A model generated the notes under the pieces. The model was not told the DNA's origin and searched no databases. It worked only from the letters and a program-made list of their open reading frames with translations. From Tanypteryx hageni (Eukaryota > Arthropoda > Insecta > Odonata > Petaluridae): DNA of 64,000 nt. Location of the stretch: the NCBI GenBank assembly GCA_028673005.1, contig CM054116.1, positions 81,418,572-81,482,571 of the forward strand, given 5' to 3'. A program made the translations under genes and the position numbers. This document shows positions 12,128-21,937 of the stretch, in pieces; positions within the stretch are counted from its first letter, which is position 1, and each line of letters begins with the position of its first letter.

Positions 12128-13385
12128 GTGTGTAAGGTCATGGAAAGAATCATAGTTGATTATATAAGAGAGTTTTGGGAAGCGAATAATTGACTTTTTA
12201 AAAACCAACATGGGTTCAGGAGTGGTTTCTCGTGTGAAACACAGCTCCTTGCATTGTGCCAAGACATAGCTGAAGCCATAGACGAAGGAGAGGAAGTTGA
12301 CGCGGTGGTAATAGATTTTTCAAAAGCGTTTGACTCAGTTTCTCATGATAGATTAATTAGAAAGTTATGGGACATGAATATCAATCGGAGAGTAGCTTAC
12401 TGGGTAAATGATTTTCTCGAGGGTAGAAGGCAAAAGGTCAGAATAGGTGAGAAATTTTCAAAAGAAGCAAATGTGACCTCTGGTGTTCCGCAAGGGAGTG
12501 TTATTGGACCTTTATTGTTCCTGATCTACGTAAATGATCTCTCGGTTTTAATAAAGTCGGATATTAGGTTGTTTGCGGATGACTGCGTCATCTATAGGAA
12601 GACTTCCGATGAAAATGATCGCTTAGTTCTTCAGGAAGATTTGGATAAGGTGGCAGGTTGGATAAAATTAAATAAGATGAATATAAATGTGAACAAAAGC
12701 AAATGTATTAAGTTTACGAATAAGAGAGTTAGTAGTAATTATGATTACAAGATAAATGGGAAACAGGTACCGAAGTCGAATCCTTATGACAAAAGACTTA
12801 GATTGGGGATTGCATGTTGATAATATAGTTCATAAAGCGTACAAAAATTTACATTTTGTAATGAGAAACCTTAGAGGGTGCTCAAAGACGGCAAGGGAAT
12901 TAGCTTACACTTCCATTGTTAGGCCAACGTTAGAGTACGCAACGCCTGTTTGGGATCCATATAGGAAAGGGCTCACAGATAAGATAGAAAAGGTTCAGAG
13001 GAAGGCAGCGCGGTATGTGCTAGGGAGATTTGGGAAGGTGGATAGCGTAACAGAAATGATTAAAGAGTTAGGCTGGGAAACGCTAAGTGAGAGAAGGCGT
13101 GTTAACAGGCTAGGAGGAATGTACAATGCGTACGTAAATAATAATGGCTGCGTAGACATGAACAGGCGACTAAGTAAACCTGAGTTTGTGGGGGAAAATG
13201 ATCACAAGTATAAAATAAAACTAAGAAGGCAGAAAAGTAATGTATCTAAGTATTCATTTATAAATCGTGGGGTGTGGGAATGGAATACGTTACCTGAGGA
13301 ACTCTTCCAACCCTTCCCCAGAAATGTTAAAACTTTTAAATCTAGAGTTAAAAATATTAATGTAAACGATATTCATTACTTTTAG
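12128..13385 (+). pseudogene. Broken reverse transcriptase of LINE 1
   Basis: RNA-directed DNA polymerase that would copy LINE RNA at a nicked target. Visible motifs in order: HGFRSG, VVIDFSKAFDSVSH (RT motif A, catalytic Asp), SGVPQGSVIGP (motif B), LFADDCVIY at about 12569-12595 (catalytic A-D-D), then a thumb-like C-terminal part with LEYATPVWDPY, KVQRKAARYVLG, ELGWETL and WNTLPEEL, a pattern common in CR1/L2-like animal LINEs. It is not functional: an in-frame TGA lies at 12191-12193, and the frame shifts between about 12756 and 12800, the C-terminal part continuing in another frame to 13385. The N-terminal RT and endonuclease are missing through 5' truncation. Confidence 0.85.
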
Positions 13386-13690
13386 TATTACTATGTAATC
13401 ATATTTTAAGACAAATTATTAACGAGGGAGCTGGAGGAAGTAGATGGATTGCTTGGTAGGGTGAGGTACAGTGGGGACTTCGAGGGCCCCGTGACCGCTA
13501 CGGTAGCTGTGAAGGCCTGCCAAGAACCTCGAAAACTCTAGCTCCTGATATGAAAGATTCTTGGAGAGAATATTGTAACTAGGATGTGAATTGTAAATAT
13601 AATTTTAATATGTTCATAGGTTAAACTTTTGTAACTTTGCCACCAGGCCAGGTGCCCAATTGCATTGTAAATATATAATAAATAAATAAA
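12128..13690 (+). mobile_element. 5'-truncated non-LTR retrotransposon (LINE 1), CR1/L2/Jockey-like
   Basis: A 5'-truncated LINE: reverse transcriptase coding remains at 12128-13385, then a 3' untranslated region of about 300 bp ending in an AATAAATAAATAAA-type tail near 13675-13690. The 3' UTR block around 13436-13545 (GCTACGGTAGCTGTGAAGGCCTGCC) is recognisable in the decayed copy at 18885-19540. The LINE sits between the arms of a foldback repeat (12018-12119 and 13775-13849), so it either inserted into that element or was enclosed by it. Confidence 0.85.
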
Positions 13691-13847
13691 AGAACACAAA
13701 AACACAGAAACATCACAAACGTAGAAGCTTTCGGAATTATTCCTTCATCAGCTACAGAGAGAGAATCTCTCTGTAGCCTCGCCCACCTGAAGTCGTCTGA
13801 TTGGTGAGTGTTCACTGGGTTTCCTCATCCCAACACCTTGTTGCCAT

Positions 13848-13849
<2 letters not shown>
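13691..13849 (-). repeat. Inverted, deleted half of the foldback repeat (loop plus right arm)
   Basis: Positions 13775-13849 are the inverse of the arm at 12018 onward, ending GCCATCC. Positions 13702-13774 match, in inverse orientation, the 55-nt loop of the solo foldback at 14062-14116: on the minus strand they read a CTACAGAGAGA hairpin, then CTGATGAAGGAATAATTCCG and AAAGCTTCTACG. The inner arm segment present in the solo copy (through CGACACACGTAAAATAAC) is missing between loop and arm, so this copy is rearranged. Confidence 0.75.

Positions 13850-13904
<55 letters not shown>
13850..13904. repeat. (TA)n microsatellite
   Basis: About 55 bp of uninterrupted TA bordering the right end of the LINE-containing foldback. 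Confidence 0.9.
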
Positions 13905-13905
<1 letters not shown>

Positions 13906-13940
13906 CAACTTACGGAAAAGGAAAGGTAAAATGAATATAT

Positions 13941-14235
13941 GGATGTCAACAAGGTGTTGGGATGAGGAAACCCAGTGAGCACTCACCAATCAGACGACTT
14001 CAGGTTGGCGAGGCCCCGGGGATGTCGAAGCGACACACGTAAAATAACAAAAAACAGAAACAGAGAACTCTCTGTAGCTGAAGAAGGAGTAGTTCCGAAA
14101 GCTTTACGTTTGTGATGTTTCTGTTTTTTGTTATTTTACGTGTGTCGCTTCGACATCCCCGGGGCCTCGCCAACCTGAAGTCGTCTGATTGGTGAGTGCT
14201 CACTGGGTTTCCTCATCCCAACACCTTGTTGACAT

Positions 14236-14237
<2 letters not shown>
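13941..14237. repeat. Foldback element with perfect 121-bp arms
   Basis: 13941-14061 and 14117-14237 are exact reverse complements over 121 bp, separated by a 55-nt loop (14062-14116). The arms start GGATGTCAACAAGGTGTTGG at the outer end and finish AACAAAAAACAGAAAC next to the loop. The loop holds a small hairpin (AGAGA-AC-TCTCT) and CTGAAGAAGGAGTAGTTCCG. The right end opens straight into a long TA tract, the left end into ATATAT. There is no coding capacity. Perfect arms imply recent origin, gene conversion or palindrome-driven homogenisation. Minus-strand frames of 64-67 codons here are simply the arm read through. Confidence 0.9.
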
Positions 14238-14296
<59 letters not shown>

Positions 14297-14316
14297 TAAA
14301 TATATTGGGCTTATCC

Positions 14317-14380
<64 letters not shown>

Positions 14381-14399
14381 GGATAAGCCCAATATATTT
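14238..14399. repeat. (TA)n tract followed by a (TA)n-centred palindrome with 23-bp arms
   Basis: 14238-14291 is a TA tract bordering the foldback. Then AATATATTGGGCTTATCCGTGT (arm 14298-14320, 23 bp) is exactly inverted at 14377-14399 around a second TA tract of about 56 bp. The arms share no sequence with those at 4154-4251 but the layout is identical. Confidence 0.85.
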
Positions 14400-16078
14400 T
14401 TTCATTATACCTGAAAATTACATAAATAATTATCTTACCATTCCATAAATTCTCACATCTAAACGTAAGTTTACACAATCGTATCTCTTGTAATTTACTA
14501 TTCAGATTCACATGTACATTGGTCGGTTAAATGTGGCCCTACCAAGGTGCTAATTGAAAATGGCCATCCATTACCATTAAGTTCATCCTCCCACCCAAAA
14601 CCATTAGCAATAAAGTTGCAGAAGAAACTAGCATAGGTAGAGGCATAAGTCGACTTTGCTGCGATGTTATCCTTATTTCGTTAATTCAAATAACTAGGAA
14701 TCATAGGAACAAATATTTCGGAGAAAATTTCAAATCAATGAAATAATTAAAGATTATTTTTGTTTTTCTTTAATCTCCACATTAGAATAACTCGTTAAAT
14801 AACTTCCCGCCCTTTCCTGCTCTGTTTTACTGTCTAAACGAACGGACGTAAAATAAAACCCGCTGATTGAAGAAATTAGACTAAATGAGATGACCCAGCG
14901 TAAAATAAAACAAATAATAGCTTACCCGAATGAGAAATCTCATTTCAGTCTAAATAAATAAATAGTTTTCGGGATATATTTTTTATAATTAAATATCCTT
15001 TTTTTATTAAGTATTTTGAGCCGTACCAGTGTTCATTATAACGCTTAATGGGAGCGAGCGTGTGTCCGTCTGTAAGCTTCTTTCCTCCTCCCATTCTTAT
15101 GCTTTTCTTATTACCAAAGAAACCGTCTCCCTCCTTCCCATTCTTTCCCCTTTTTGTTTTTCTCCCACCCGTCACCATCCATCCTCAGCACTCCAATTCA
15201 GCATCTCTCTTTTTTTAATGACATTTCTGAATCCCGATTTCTTTTGTTCGGTCCAAAAATACATTCCGCTTCTTTGCTGCTCTTAATTTCTACCAATCTC
15301 CACTCTCCAAAAATCTTCCGTTGGGAGGCTAATCAACCATCAATGGAAACGAAGATCCTTCAACTTTCATTTGGATACATTTTCGTTGGAATTCTTTCCA
15401 TTCTCATTCTCCTTTCTCATATTCTGTGAGGCTTAGATAATGATGTTAATATTTTGTGATCACTCAGCCATGAATGTAGTAGAATTATAAAAAAATTATT
15501 CTGCTTGACATATATTCAAAAGTATGCTTTAATCATGAAGTTTACTTAAGCTCTACTTACAGCTGATAAATATAGGTGCCATTATGACCTTTGTTTATGA
15601 TGTACGTAATACTACTCTTACAATTCATTCAAGCCGCGGTTACAACTAGATGTTATAGAATTTTTATATAGAAACAGTTTTGGCGTAAATCCAATAAAAA
15701 CGTCTGTTTCAAATTGAATTCATTAATGACAATGAAACTTATCCAAATTTTATCTTAAGTTTCTATGTTATATAAGAGCAGTGATCTTGACACACATAGC
15801 TTGGAATTGGCTATATAATGTCCAGTGTTCCATCCACTAAAAAACGATAGATCTTTTCTTGCTATTAGAAAAATTCCATCTATAATATTGTTTGAGTTAT
15901 ATATTATAGTCATTCATCTTAGCTGCATAAGTTAAAAATTGTGCTAAAATAACATAAAAATAGCATAGAAATGTTTTTTATTTTCGATAAAATCCATTTT
16001 ATTATCAAACGCCGCATATCGGAGTGGTAAGAAAATAACGTGTGAAGTGTTTTGCGCAAATAAATAAATTATAAAACC
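14400..16078. other. Non-coding stretch
   Basis: 15060-15430 is pyrimidine-rich and open in two plus frames with biased Ser/Leu/Pro composition, without domain or splice support. The rest is AT-rich with nothing I can name. Confidence 0.4.
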
Positions 16079-17870
16079 ATGTATCGACGAGTTCATCTTA
16101 TAGCTTCTAATTCATTGGACGATCTGACGTTTTTATTACTTCTGTTGTTTCATGGATCATCCTTAAAGATTGCCTTGATACAGAAGTTTTTGAATTCCTC
16201 TGTAAAATTTCCCCCTACCGTACTCCGGGCCCAGATGGTATCAGCCCTCTATTTCTTCGTAAATGCGCTTCTTCTCTTTCTATTCCTCTATGTATTATTT
16301 TTAACCGCTGTTTTTCTCTGGGCACTTTTCCCTCCCAGTGGAAATCTGCTAACATAATTCCCATTCATAAGTCTGGTTCAAAATACGATGTAACTAATTA
16401 CCGTCCTATATCTATCCTCCCTATTGTCTCTAGTATCTGTGAAAGAATCATCCTTAACCGACTTTACTATTTTACATCCCCTCACCTATCAACTAGGCAA
16501 CATGGTTTTCTTACTGGCCGCTCTTACCTAACTAATTTAGCAGTTTATCAACACCATGCTGTTGATGCCATAATAAATAGGGCTCAGTTAGATACTGTCT
16601 ACTTGGACTTCTCAAAAGCTTTCGACTCTCTAGATCATAAATTACTCACTTATAAACTTAGTCAACGGTACAATATCCATGGTAATTTTCTTAATTTGTT
16701 AAAAAGTTTTTTAAATAACCGCATACAACGTGTTGCCTTAGCTGGAATTGCCTCGGACTGGTTGACTGTCACTTCAGGAGTCCCACAAGGGAGTGTCTTA
16801 GGACCTTATTTATTTAACTTATATGTCGATGATCTGGCTACCCTCATCCCTTCTCCCACAGCAGATATATTGCTTTATGCTGATGATTGCAAAATTTTTA
16901 AAGTGATTTCCGGTATGGCTGATTGTGTGTCTTTCCAATCGGCACTTAATCTGGTAGTTAATTGGTGTGATTTCTGGAAACTTAAATTAAATTCAAATAA
17001 ATGTAATGTAATGTCCATCTCTTTTCTTAAAAATGTTATAAATTTTAATTATACACTAAATGTTGTTCCATTGGTTAGAGTGTCCAAACAGAAAGACCTT
17101 GGCGTAGTCTTTGATACTAAACTTGGCTTCTCTGATCATATTTTGAAAATAAAAAATAAAGCAATGTCTCTCCTGGGAATATTATATCGTTTTACGGACA
17201 TTACTGATCCACTGGCTCTTAGATTGTATTTTTCTTCTTTTATTTTACCTGTGGTTAACTACTGTTCTCCTATTTGATCAATGTCTTCTGTTTCCAACCT
17301 TGCCTCTTTGGATTGTGTCATTAATTTTTTTCTGAGAATTGTTAAATCCCGTGTGCCCTCCTTTCGCCAACTCTCTAATAGTAAGATCTTATCTTCCCTT
17401 TCTTTGGATTATCCCTCTGTTCATCGAACTAAGTCTGATCTTTCTTTTATATACAATATACTAAACTCTATTACTGACTGTCCTGAGTTACTTGCTCAAT
17501 TTAATTTCCGTGTTCCTAATAGATCTACTCGCTCTTCTTTCTTATTTCACTACCCCACCCCCAGAATTTCACTTGCTAAACGTTCTCTTTTCTTTCGTCT
17601 CCCCTCCCTTTTAAACTCACTTTCCCCTAATGTAGATCCTTTTTCAATGTCCAAAGAGTCTTTTCTTAAAAACGGAATGTCATGTTGTCGCACAACTTAA
17701 TTTTATTGACTGCTCCTGCATACACTTATATTATATTGTATTTCATTTTATATTATTTGTACTTTATTTTGGTTGTTATGTTGTTAATTTTTGAATGTTT
17801 AATTTTCACTTTAAATTGGCGGTATCGCTGTATGTGAAAAAAATGATTAAATAAATAAATAAATGAATTA
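16079..17870 (+). mobile_element. 5'-truncated non-LTR retrotransposon (LINE 2)
   Basis: Reverse transcriptase coding sequence to 17700, about 150 bp of 3' UTR, and a 3' tail TTAAATAAATAAATAAATG near 17848-17866. The 5' boundary is uncertain: homology-like coding begins by about 16111 and may extend to 16079. No clear target duplication was seen. It differs from LINE 1 in tail, 3' UTR and RT wording, so it is a separate family. Confidence 0.8.
16111..17700 (+). pseudogene. Reverse transcriptase of LINE 2 with a single in-frame stop
   Basis: One frame is open from 16111 to 17700 (about 530 codons) except for a TGA at 17275-17277. In order it shows RTPGPDGISPLFLRKC, NIIPIHKSG, NYRPISILP (RT fingers), HGFLTGRS, VYLDFSKAFDSLDHKLL (motif A), SGVPQGSVLGPYLFNLYVDD (motif B), LLYADDCKIF at about 16873-16902 (catalytic YADD), KDLGVVFD, then a C-terminal region ending in VVNYCSPI before the stop and a basic Ser-rich tail after it. 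The stop falls where related RTs usually have Trp, so one base change explains it. The endonuclease and N-terminus are absent. Compared with LINE 1 the frame is well preserved, pointing to a younger insertion. Confidence 0.85.
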
Positions 17871-17946
17871 CATTAAGATTTCACAATGCAGTGCCATGCC
17901 TTATGAAGACAAAGGCAATCATTTTACTTTTTCTTTATTCCTACAG

Positions 17947-18174
17947 TATTTTACTTGATGTGTCTTCGCAAGCGGCCAAATTCCACCGTCGCGGACTGTG
18001 CGTGCGCGAAAGACTCGTCTAGGGTTTGCTCATGTGCATGGGAAGAAGCGACGAGAAAGGACGGCGACGTTGGAAACGGCCTTCGCAAACCTCTGAGGGA
18101 GGCGTTGCTGCTGAGGGAAGTTAGCTCTGCTCTGGCTGGCATGGGCTGCGGTTTGAAAGGAACAGAAGTTCATG
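17947..18174 (+). CDS. Putative internal exon of the long plus-strand gene (exon 2)
   Basis: A long pyrimidine tract and acceptor (CTTTTTCTTTATTCCTACAG ending at 17946) precede a GC-richer block that ends at a strong donor, CATG|GTAAGC, at 18175. The frame is phase 1 in and phase 1 out, 75 full codons, including CLRKRPNSTVADCACAKDSS, VCSCAWEEATRKDGD and ALLLREVSSALAGMGCG. It is notably Cys-rich near the start. An in-frame ATG at 17958 could also start translation if there is no upstream coding exon. I recognise no domain. The GC content, far above the flanks, and two good splice sites support an exon; a 63-codon minus-strand frame over the same bases is the alternative. Confidence 0.5.
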
Positions 18175-18884
18175 GTAAGCACGGAACTCCGCACTAAATC
18201 ACTAAAACGAGTTGTTCACCGAGGGTAAAATTTCACATTTCCTACATATTTTATTTTAATTCGCCGAAAACACCAGGTAACGCGCCAAAGGTTTTATTTG
18301 TGACTATTTTTTGGTTTATTTAAATGGCGCTACAAAATACTTACTCTCCATTGCTTCTTGTTAGTCGTAAAAATGTTCAGATAAATCGTTTTAATTGATC
18401 CAGATATAGTGTTAAATCTTTTTCATATAGTTAAGCGACTTGAATAGTAAATTTTACGGGCGCTTGTGAACTTATTTTAAACTGATAATTTTATAACAAT
18501 TACATATTTTGCTTGAAAATGTTTCAAATATAACTGGTTATATCAAGCGTATATAATATTATTACATTGGACTTGATTAGCGTGTCTGGCTGCCAACAGC
18601 TTTCTTGTATGCTTTTAATTAAGTATATAAGGTTTCCAGAAAAATATCAAAGAGCCTTTATCAGTATATGTTAAATAGAGAAATCATACTAACTGTACAC
18701 CATCGTAAGCACTTAGGAGTTCACGTAGAGAGCAAAGGCATACCAAAATTTTCGATTTTCATTGCGGAAGTGAAATTGCGGAAGAGCAAGTAATTATGTG
18801 CATAGCATCGATAGTAAGACTTAAACTATAATGCGCGAAAAATATATGAAAACCACATTAGACAGAAATTATTAATAAAATGGA
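18175..18884. other. Putative intron sequence
   Basis: AT-rich, nothing further seen. Confidence 0.4.
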
Positions 18885-19540
18885 AATGGTTCAAAGTAAG
18901 TCGGCTACGTACATTCTAGGATGACATTGGACGGAGGGTAGTGCAACCAAGATTTTGCAAAGTTTAGGTTGGGAATTAAAAAAAAATATAAGAAAAATAA
19001 GCAGATTAGAAGGGATATACCAGACGAGGAGCGATGTTCAAGCATGGGTTGATCTGCTTATAATAATTAGTGAAGAGGACTTCGTTGAGGTCAAGAATTA
19101 AAGATTAAATTTAGGGCGCAAAAAGACGAACGTTGGGAGATACTCGTTCATATAGGGCCAAGCAAGTGAAACATGATACCTAAGAAACCCTTCAGTCACT
19201 TTCCGAAAAATGCAAAGACCTTTTAAAATAAGCTGGAGGGTAAAGTTTCAAAAGTTAATTTCCCTATGCAGTAAATACGACGAAGTTAGAGAAAGTAGAG
19301 GATCGTTTGGTTGAATGAAGTACGTTGGGTATCCCGTGAGCCCCATGGCAGCTACGGTGGCCGTGAAAGCCTACCTTGAAACTTGGAAACCCTGAAATTT
19401 ATACGCAGAGCATAATTATATATAGGTACAATATGTATTTATCATATGTCGCTACTTTTCTTGTCATTTTGTGTATCCGCTTTTGAGTTGCATATTAGCA
19501 ATAAACTGTAAATAATAATAATGATTCTAATCATAAGATT
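18885..19540 (+). mobile_element. Decayed 3' part of a LINE related to LINE 1
   Basis: The nucleotide order follows LINE 1 from about 13000 to its 3' end. Matching landmarks include 'agtttaggttgggaa' for 'gagttaggctgggaa', 'agatactcgttcatataggg' for 'agtattcatttataaatcgtggg', 'cccttcagtcactttccgaaaaatg' for 'cccttccccagaaatg', and in the 3' UTR GCTACGGTGGCCGTGAAAGCC for GCTACGGTAGCTGTGAAGGCC. It ends with 'aataaactgtaaataataataatg' near 19540. Every frame is broken, so this is an old dead copy inside the putative intron. Confidence 0.75.
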
Positions 19541-20462
19541 ATTTTGTAAGTTGAATTCATGAATACAAAAATATTAACAAATTAAATGAGCATTATATTC
19601 GGTAACAGTGCATATTTTAATAGTATATACAGAAGTGTTTCATTTTATAATTTTGATTCACGAAGAAGATATCGAAATTATAATTTTAACGTAAATTATC
19701 CAAAACATCCATATTTTTTTAGCAAGTCGCCTACTAAAGCATGGAAAGAAAGAGAGATACTTAGTAAATGTTTAACTCACTTAATAATAACATTCTGAAA
19801 AATCAATTTGTCTTAGAAGGGTTACCTTGGATTATTATTACGTCCGTAAAATCAGGCTCTAAATACTCCTGAATTTTTAACTCCTCAAAAATAAGGTCCA
19901 AATTGTTGGCTTTTTGTTGAAACAATTCAAACAGAAAAACACGAAAAGAAAGATTAATCCCTTTGTTAAACATCTCAAGTTATAGGATCTGGAAACGGAT
20001 ATAACCGTGTCAAAACTAAAAAAATGTTTAAAATACTCGAACATTTACTCCTAAAGGACGCAGTTGGAATGTCTCTCAATTCCGACTTCAAAGTTTCGGC
20101 GCGAAGTGAAAGATAAAAAAAGCAAGCAAACCTGAGGATTATCGCTGACAAACCGTCGATGTGGCATCTGATATCGTTTCCGCGCTCTTAAAAATGTCTC
20201 GTAAAAAAAGAGGATCCGAACAATTATTTACGAGCCATCCCAAAAAAATAACGACTTCTTCATCCTTCCGTCCTCCTCTCTCCACTTTTCTTTTTGTCCC
20301 ATTCCACTCCTAATCCTCACGCCGCTCTTTTTCACTTCTCGGTGGCGGTAGAGTAAGACTCAAGCAAAACGATGGAGTTAAAGTTGCCCCGAGAGCTCTC
20401 AATTTGTTAGTGCCGAATCCGGAGAGCCTGCGTTCACGTGAGAATTCCTCTGCGAGTAGTCA
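19541..20462. other. Non-coding stretch
   Basis: AT-rich, becoming pyrimidine-rich after 20250. A donor-like CAC|GTGAGA near 20437 was noted, but no frame leading into it is open. Nothing else supported. Confidence 0.4.
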
Positions 20463-20710
20463 TTGTCGTTTGTGTGTGAACTGCTCTCTCACTATTCCTA
20501 TCCCCTTTCCTTTTTCTCCCTCTCTTTAGCTCTCCCTCTTTCTTCCCCCTCTTTCCTCCCCTCTCTTTCCTCCCTCTCTACTCTTACCCTCCTTTTCTCC
20601 TCCCTCCTTTCCCCTACTCCTTCCCTCCCTCTCACATCCTTCCCTCTTCTATTTCCTCCCTCCCCCTTTCCTCCCTCCCTCTCTCTCCCCCTTCCTCTCT
20701 CCTCCCTTCT
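20463..20710. repeat. Pyrimidine-rich low-complexity tract
   Basis: About 250 bp of CTCC/TCCC/CTTT words on the plus strand. The 85-codon frame rich in Ser, Leu and Pro is an artefact of composition. Confidence 0.85.
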
Positions 20711-21075
20711 AAGTATTTAACTATATGTATTATATATGTATTTCAAGATCCTCTAAATCTTTAGATATTGCTATAAGTAGGTTTCGCAGGTTTTTCACAC
20801 TCCCCTTCTTGTGTGGGTGTTTTCCTGCAGTGGGGTTTTTCTTAGGGAATAGTACATTATGCTCCCTAGTTTTTCCCCGCAACAACAACAATTACCCATC
20901 TTTTTTTTAATCCTATACTTTCCTATACATTTCATTGTATTTTGTGTTGCTCTTCATTTTATGTAACCTTTTAGTTTAATGTTATTACTTGTTACTACCT
21001 AATTGTATGTAACTGACAATGGGTTAGATGGAAGAGGAGACTGTTTATTCTCAATCTCGCCCTAATAAAGACGTA

Positions 21076-21111
<36 letters not shown>
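20711..21111 (+). mobile_element. LINE-like 3' untranslated fragment with TATC tail
   Basis: The sequence ends in the block CTCAATCTCGCCCTAATAAA GACG followed by (TATC)n at about 21075-21111. The same block ends fragments at 32.1, 35.05, 40.85 (inverted) and 58.1 kb (inverted), so it is a retroposon 3' end that includes its own AATAAA. Upstream text (TTACCTAATTGTATGTAACTG, GGGTTAGATGGAAGAGG) looks like the matching UTR. The 5' limit is a guess. Confidence 0.5.
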
Positions 21112-21662
21112 CCTCTCTTATCCCTTCGTCTCTCTCTCTCTCCCTCCCTATCTAACTTATTGTTCACTTACGCTTCCTCTCTCTTCCTCCTCTCTCCCTT
21201 TTCCCCTTCATCCTCTCTCTCTCTCTCATCAAAGTAATCAATCCAAGGGACTGTGGTTTTTTAAATATTCTCTCTCCTTCCACACCACACCAAGCGCTTT
21301 GTGGAAAATCCTCTTCCCTCTGCCGGACTCTCGGTTGGAGACAAAAAGCCGCCGTGATAGGCTTTTTAATGGAGTTTTTTAACGGACGAGGGAACTACTA
21401 CCTCCGATCCCGAATTACCGCCAAACCGGGACATCGTATATCGTCCGGTAGGTCAGAATGTCACAAACCCTCTCTCTCTCTCGCGCGCACATCCGAATTC
21501 ACACACGCATATTCCCAGATTACGTCGGTTAATAGCACTAAATATCGCCCAAAAGAGGGTCTTTTTTCGGAGTGCGGTTTCCGTTACCATATTGTTCTCT
21601 CCTCTTTTTCACATACGCGGTCATCGTTTCGTTTTTTATCACTTGTTTCTTCCATCATTTAT
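21112..21662. other. CT-rich then mixed non-coding stretch
   Basis: 21112-21240 is CT-rich and directly continues from the retroposon tail. The rest contains a 104-codon plus frame (21354-21668) without domain or splice support. Confidence 0.4.
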
Positions 21663-21937
21663 TTTTAGATGTTCTTTACAATAAGTAAAAAAGAACGCCT
21701 TATGGTCAGGTCGTGTTCGTCCGTCCGTCCGCATGTTTCATCTCAGAAACTACTGGACGGTTGTTGATAAAATTAGGTATTTAGGAAATAGAGGCATAGA
21801 AACTAAGAAATGATATAAAAAGTTCACGCGACCTAATCGGGAATGTCACTTTACTAGTGACAAAAAATTAACTTTTCTTTATATCTCGTAAAATATCACT
21901 TATAACAAAAAAGTCTTTAAAAGACTTTGTAGGACTA

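Noticed and set aside
13702..14116. Hammerhead ribozyme in the foldback loop
   Set aside because: CTGANGA and GAAA are present, but an extra A follows CTGANGA before the second stem and there is no UH cleavage site placed directly before the first hairpin, so a canonical three-way core does not form.
11986..14399. Penelope-like retroelement (inverted terminal repeats plus reverse transcriptase)
   Set aside because: The reverse transcriptase reads as a LINE type (FADD with a CR1/L2-like thumb), no GIY-YIG endonuclease is present, and a solo foldback without RT lies beside it.
14136..14414. Frames with Tyr-Ile repeats on both strands
   Set aside because: Translations of (TA)n microsatellite.
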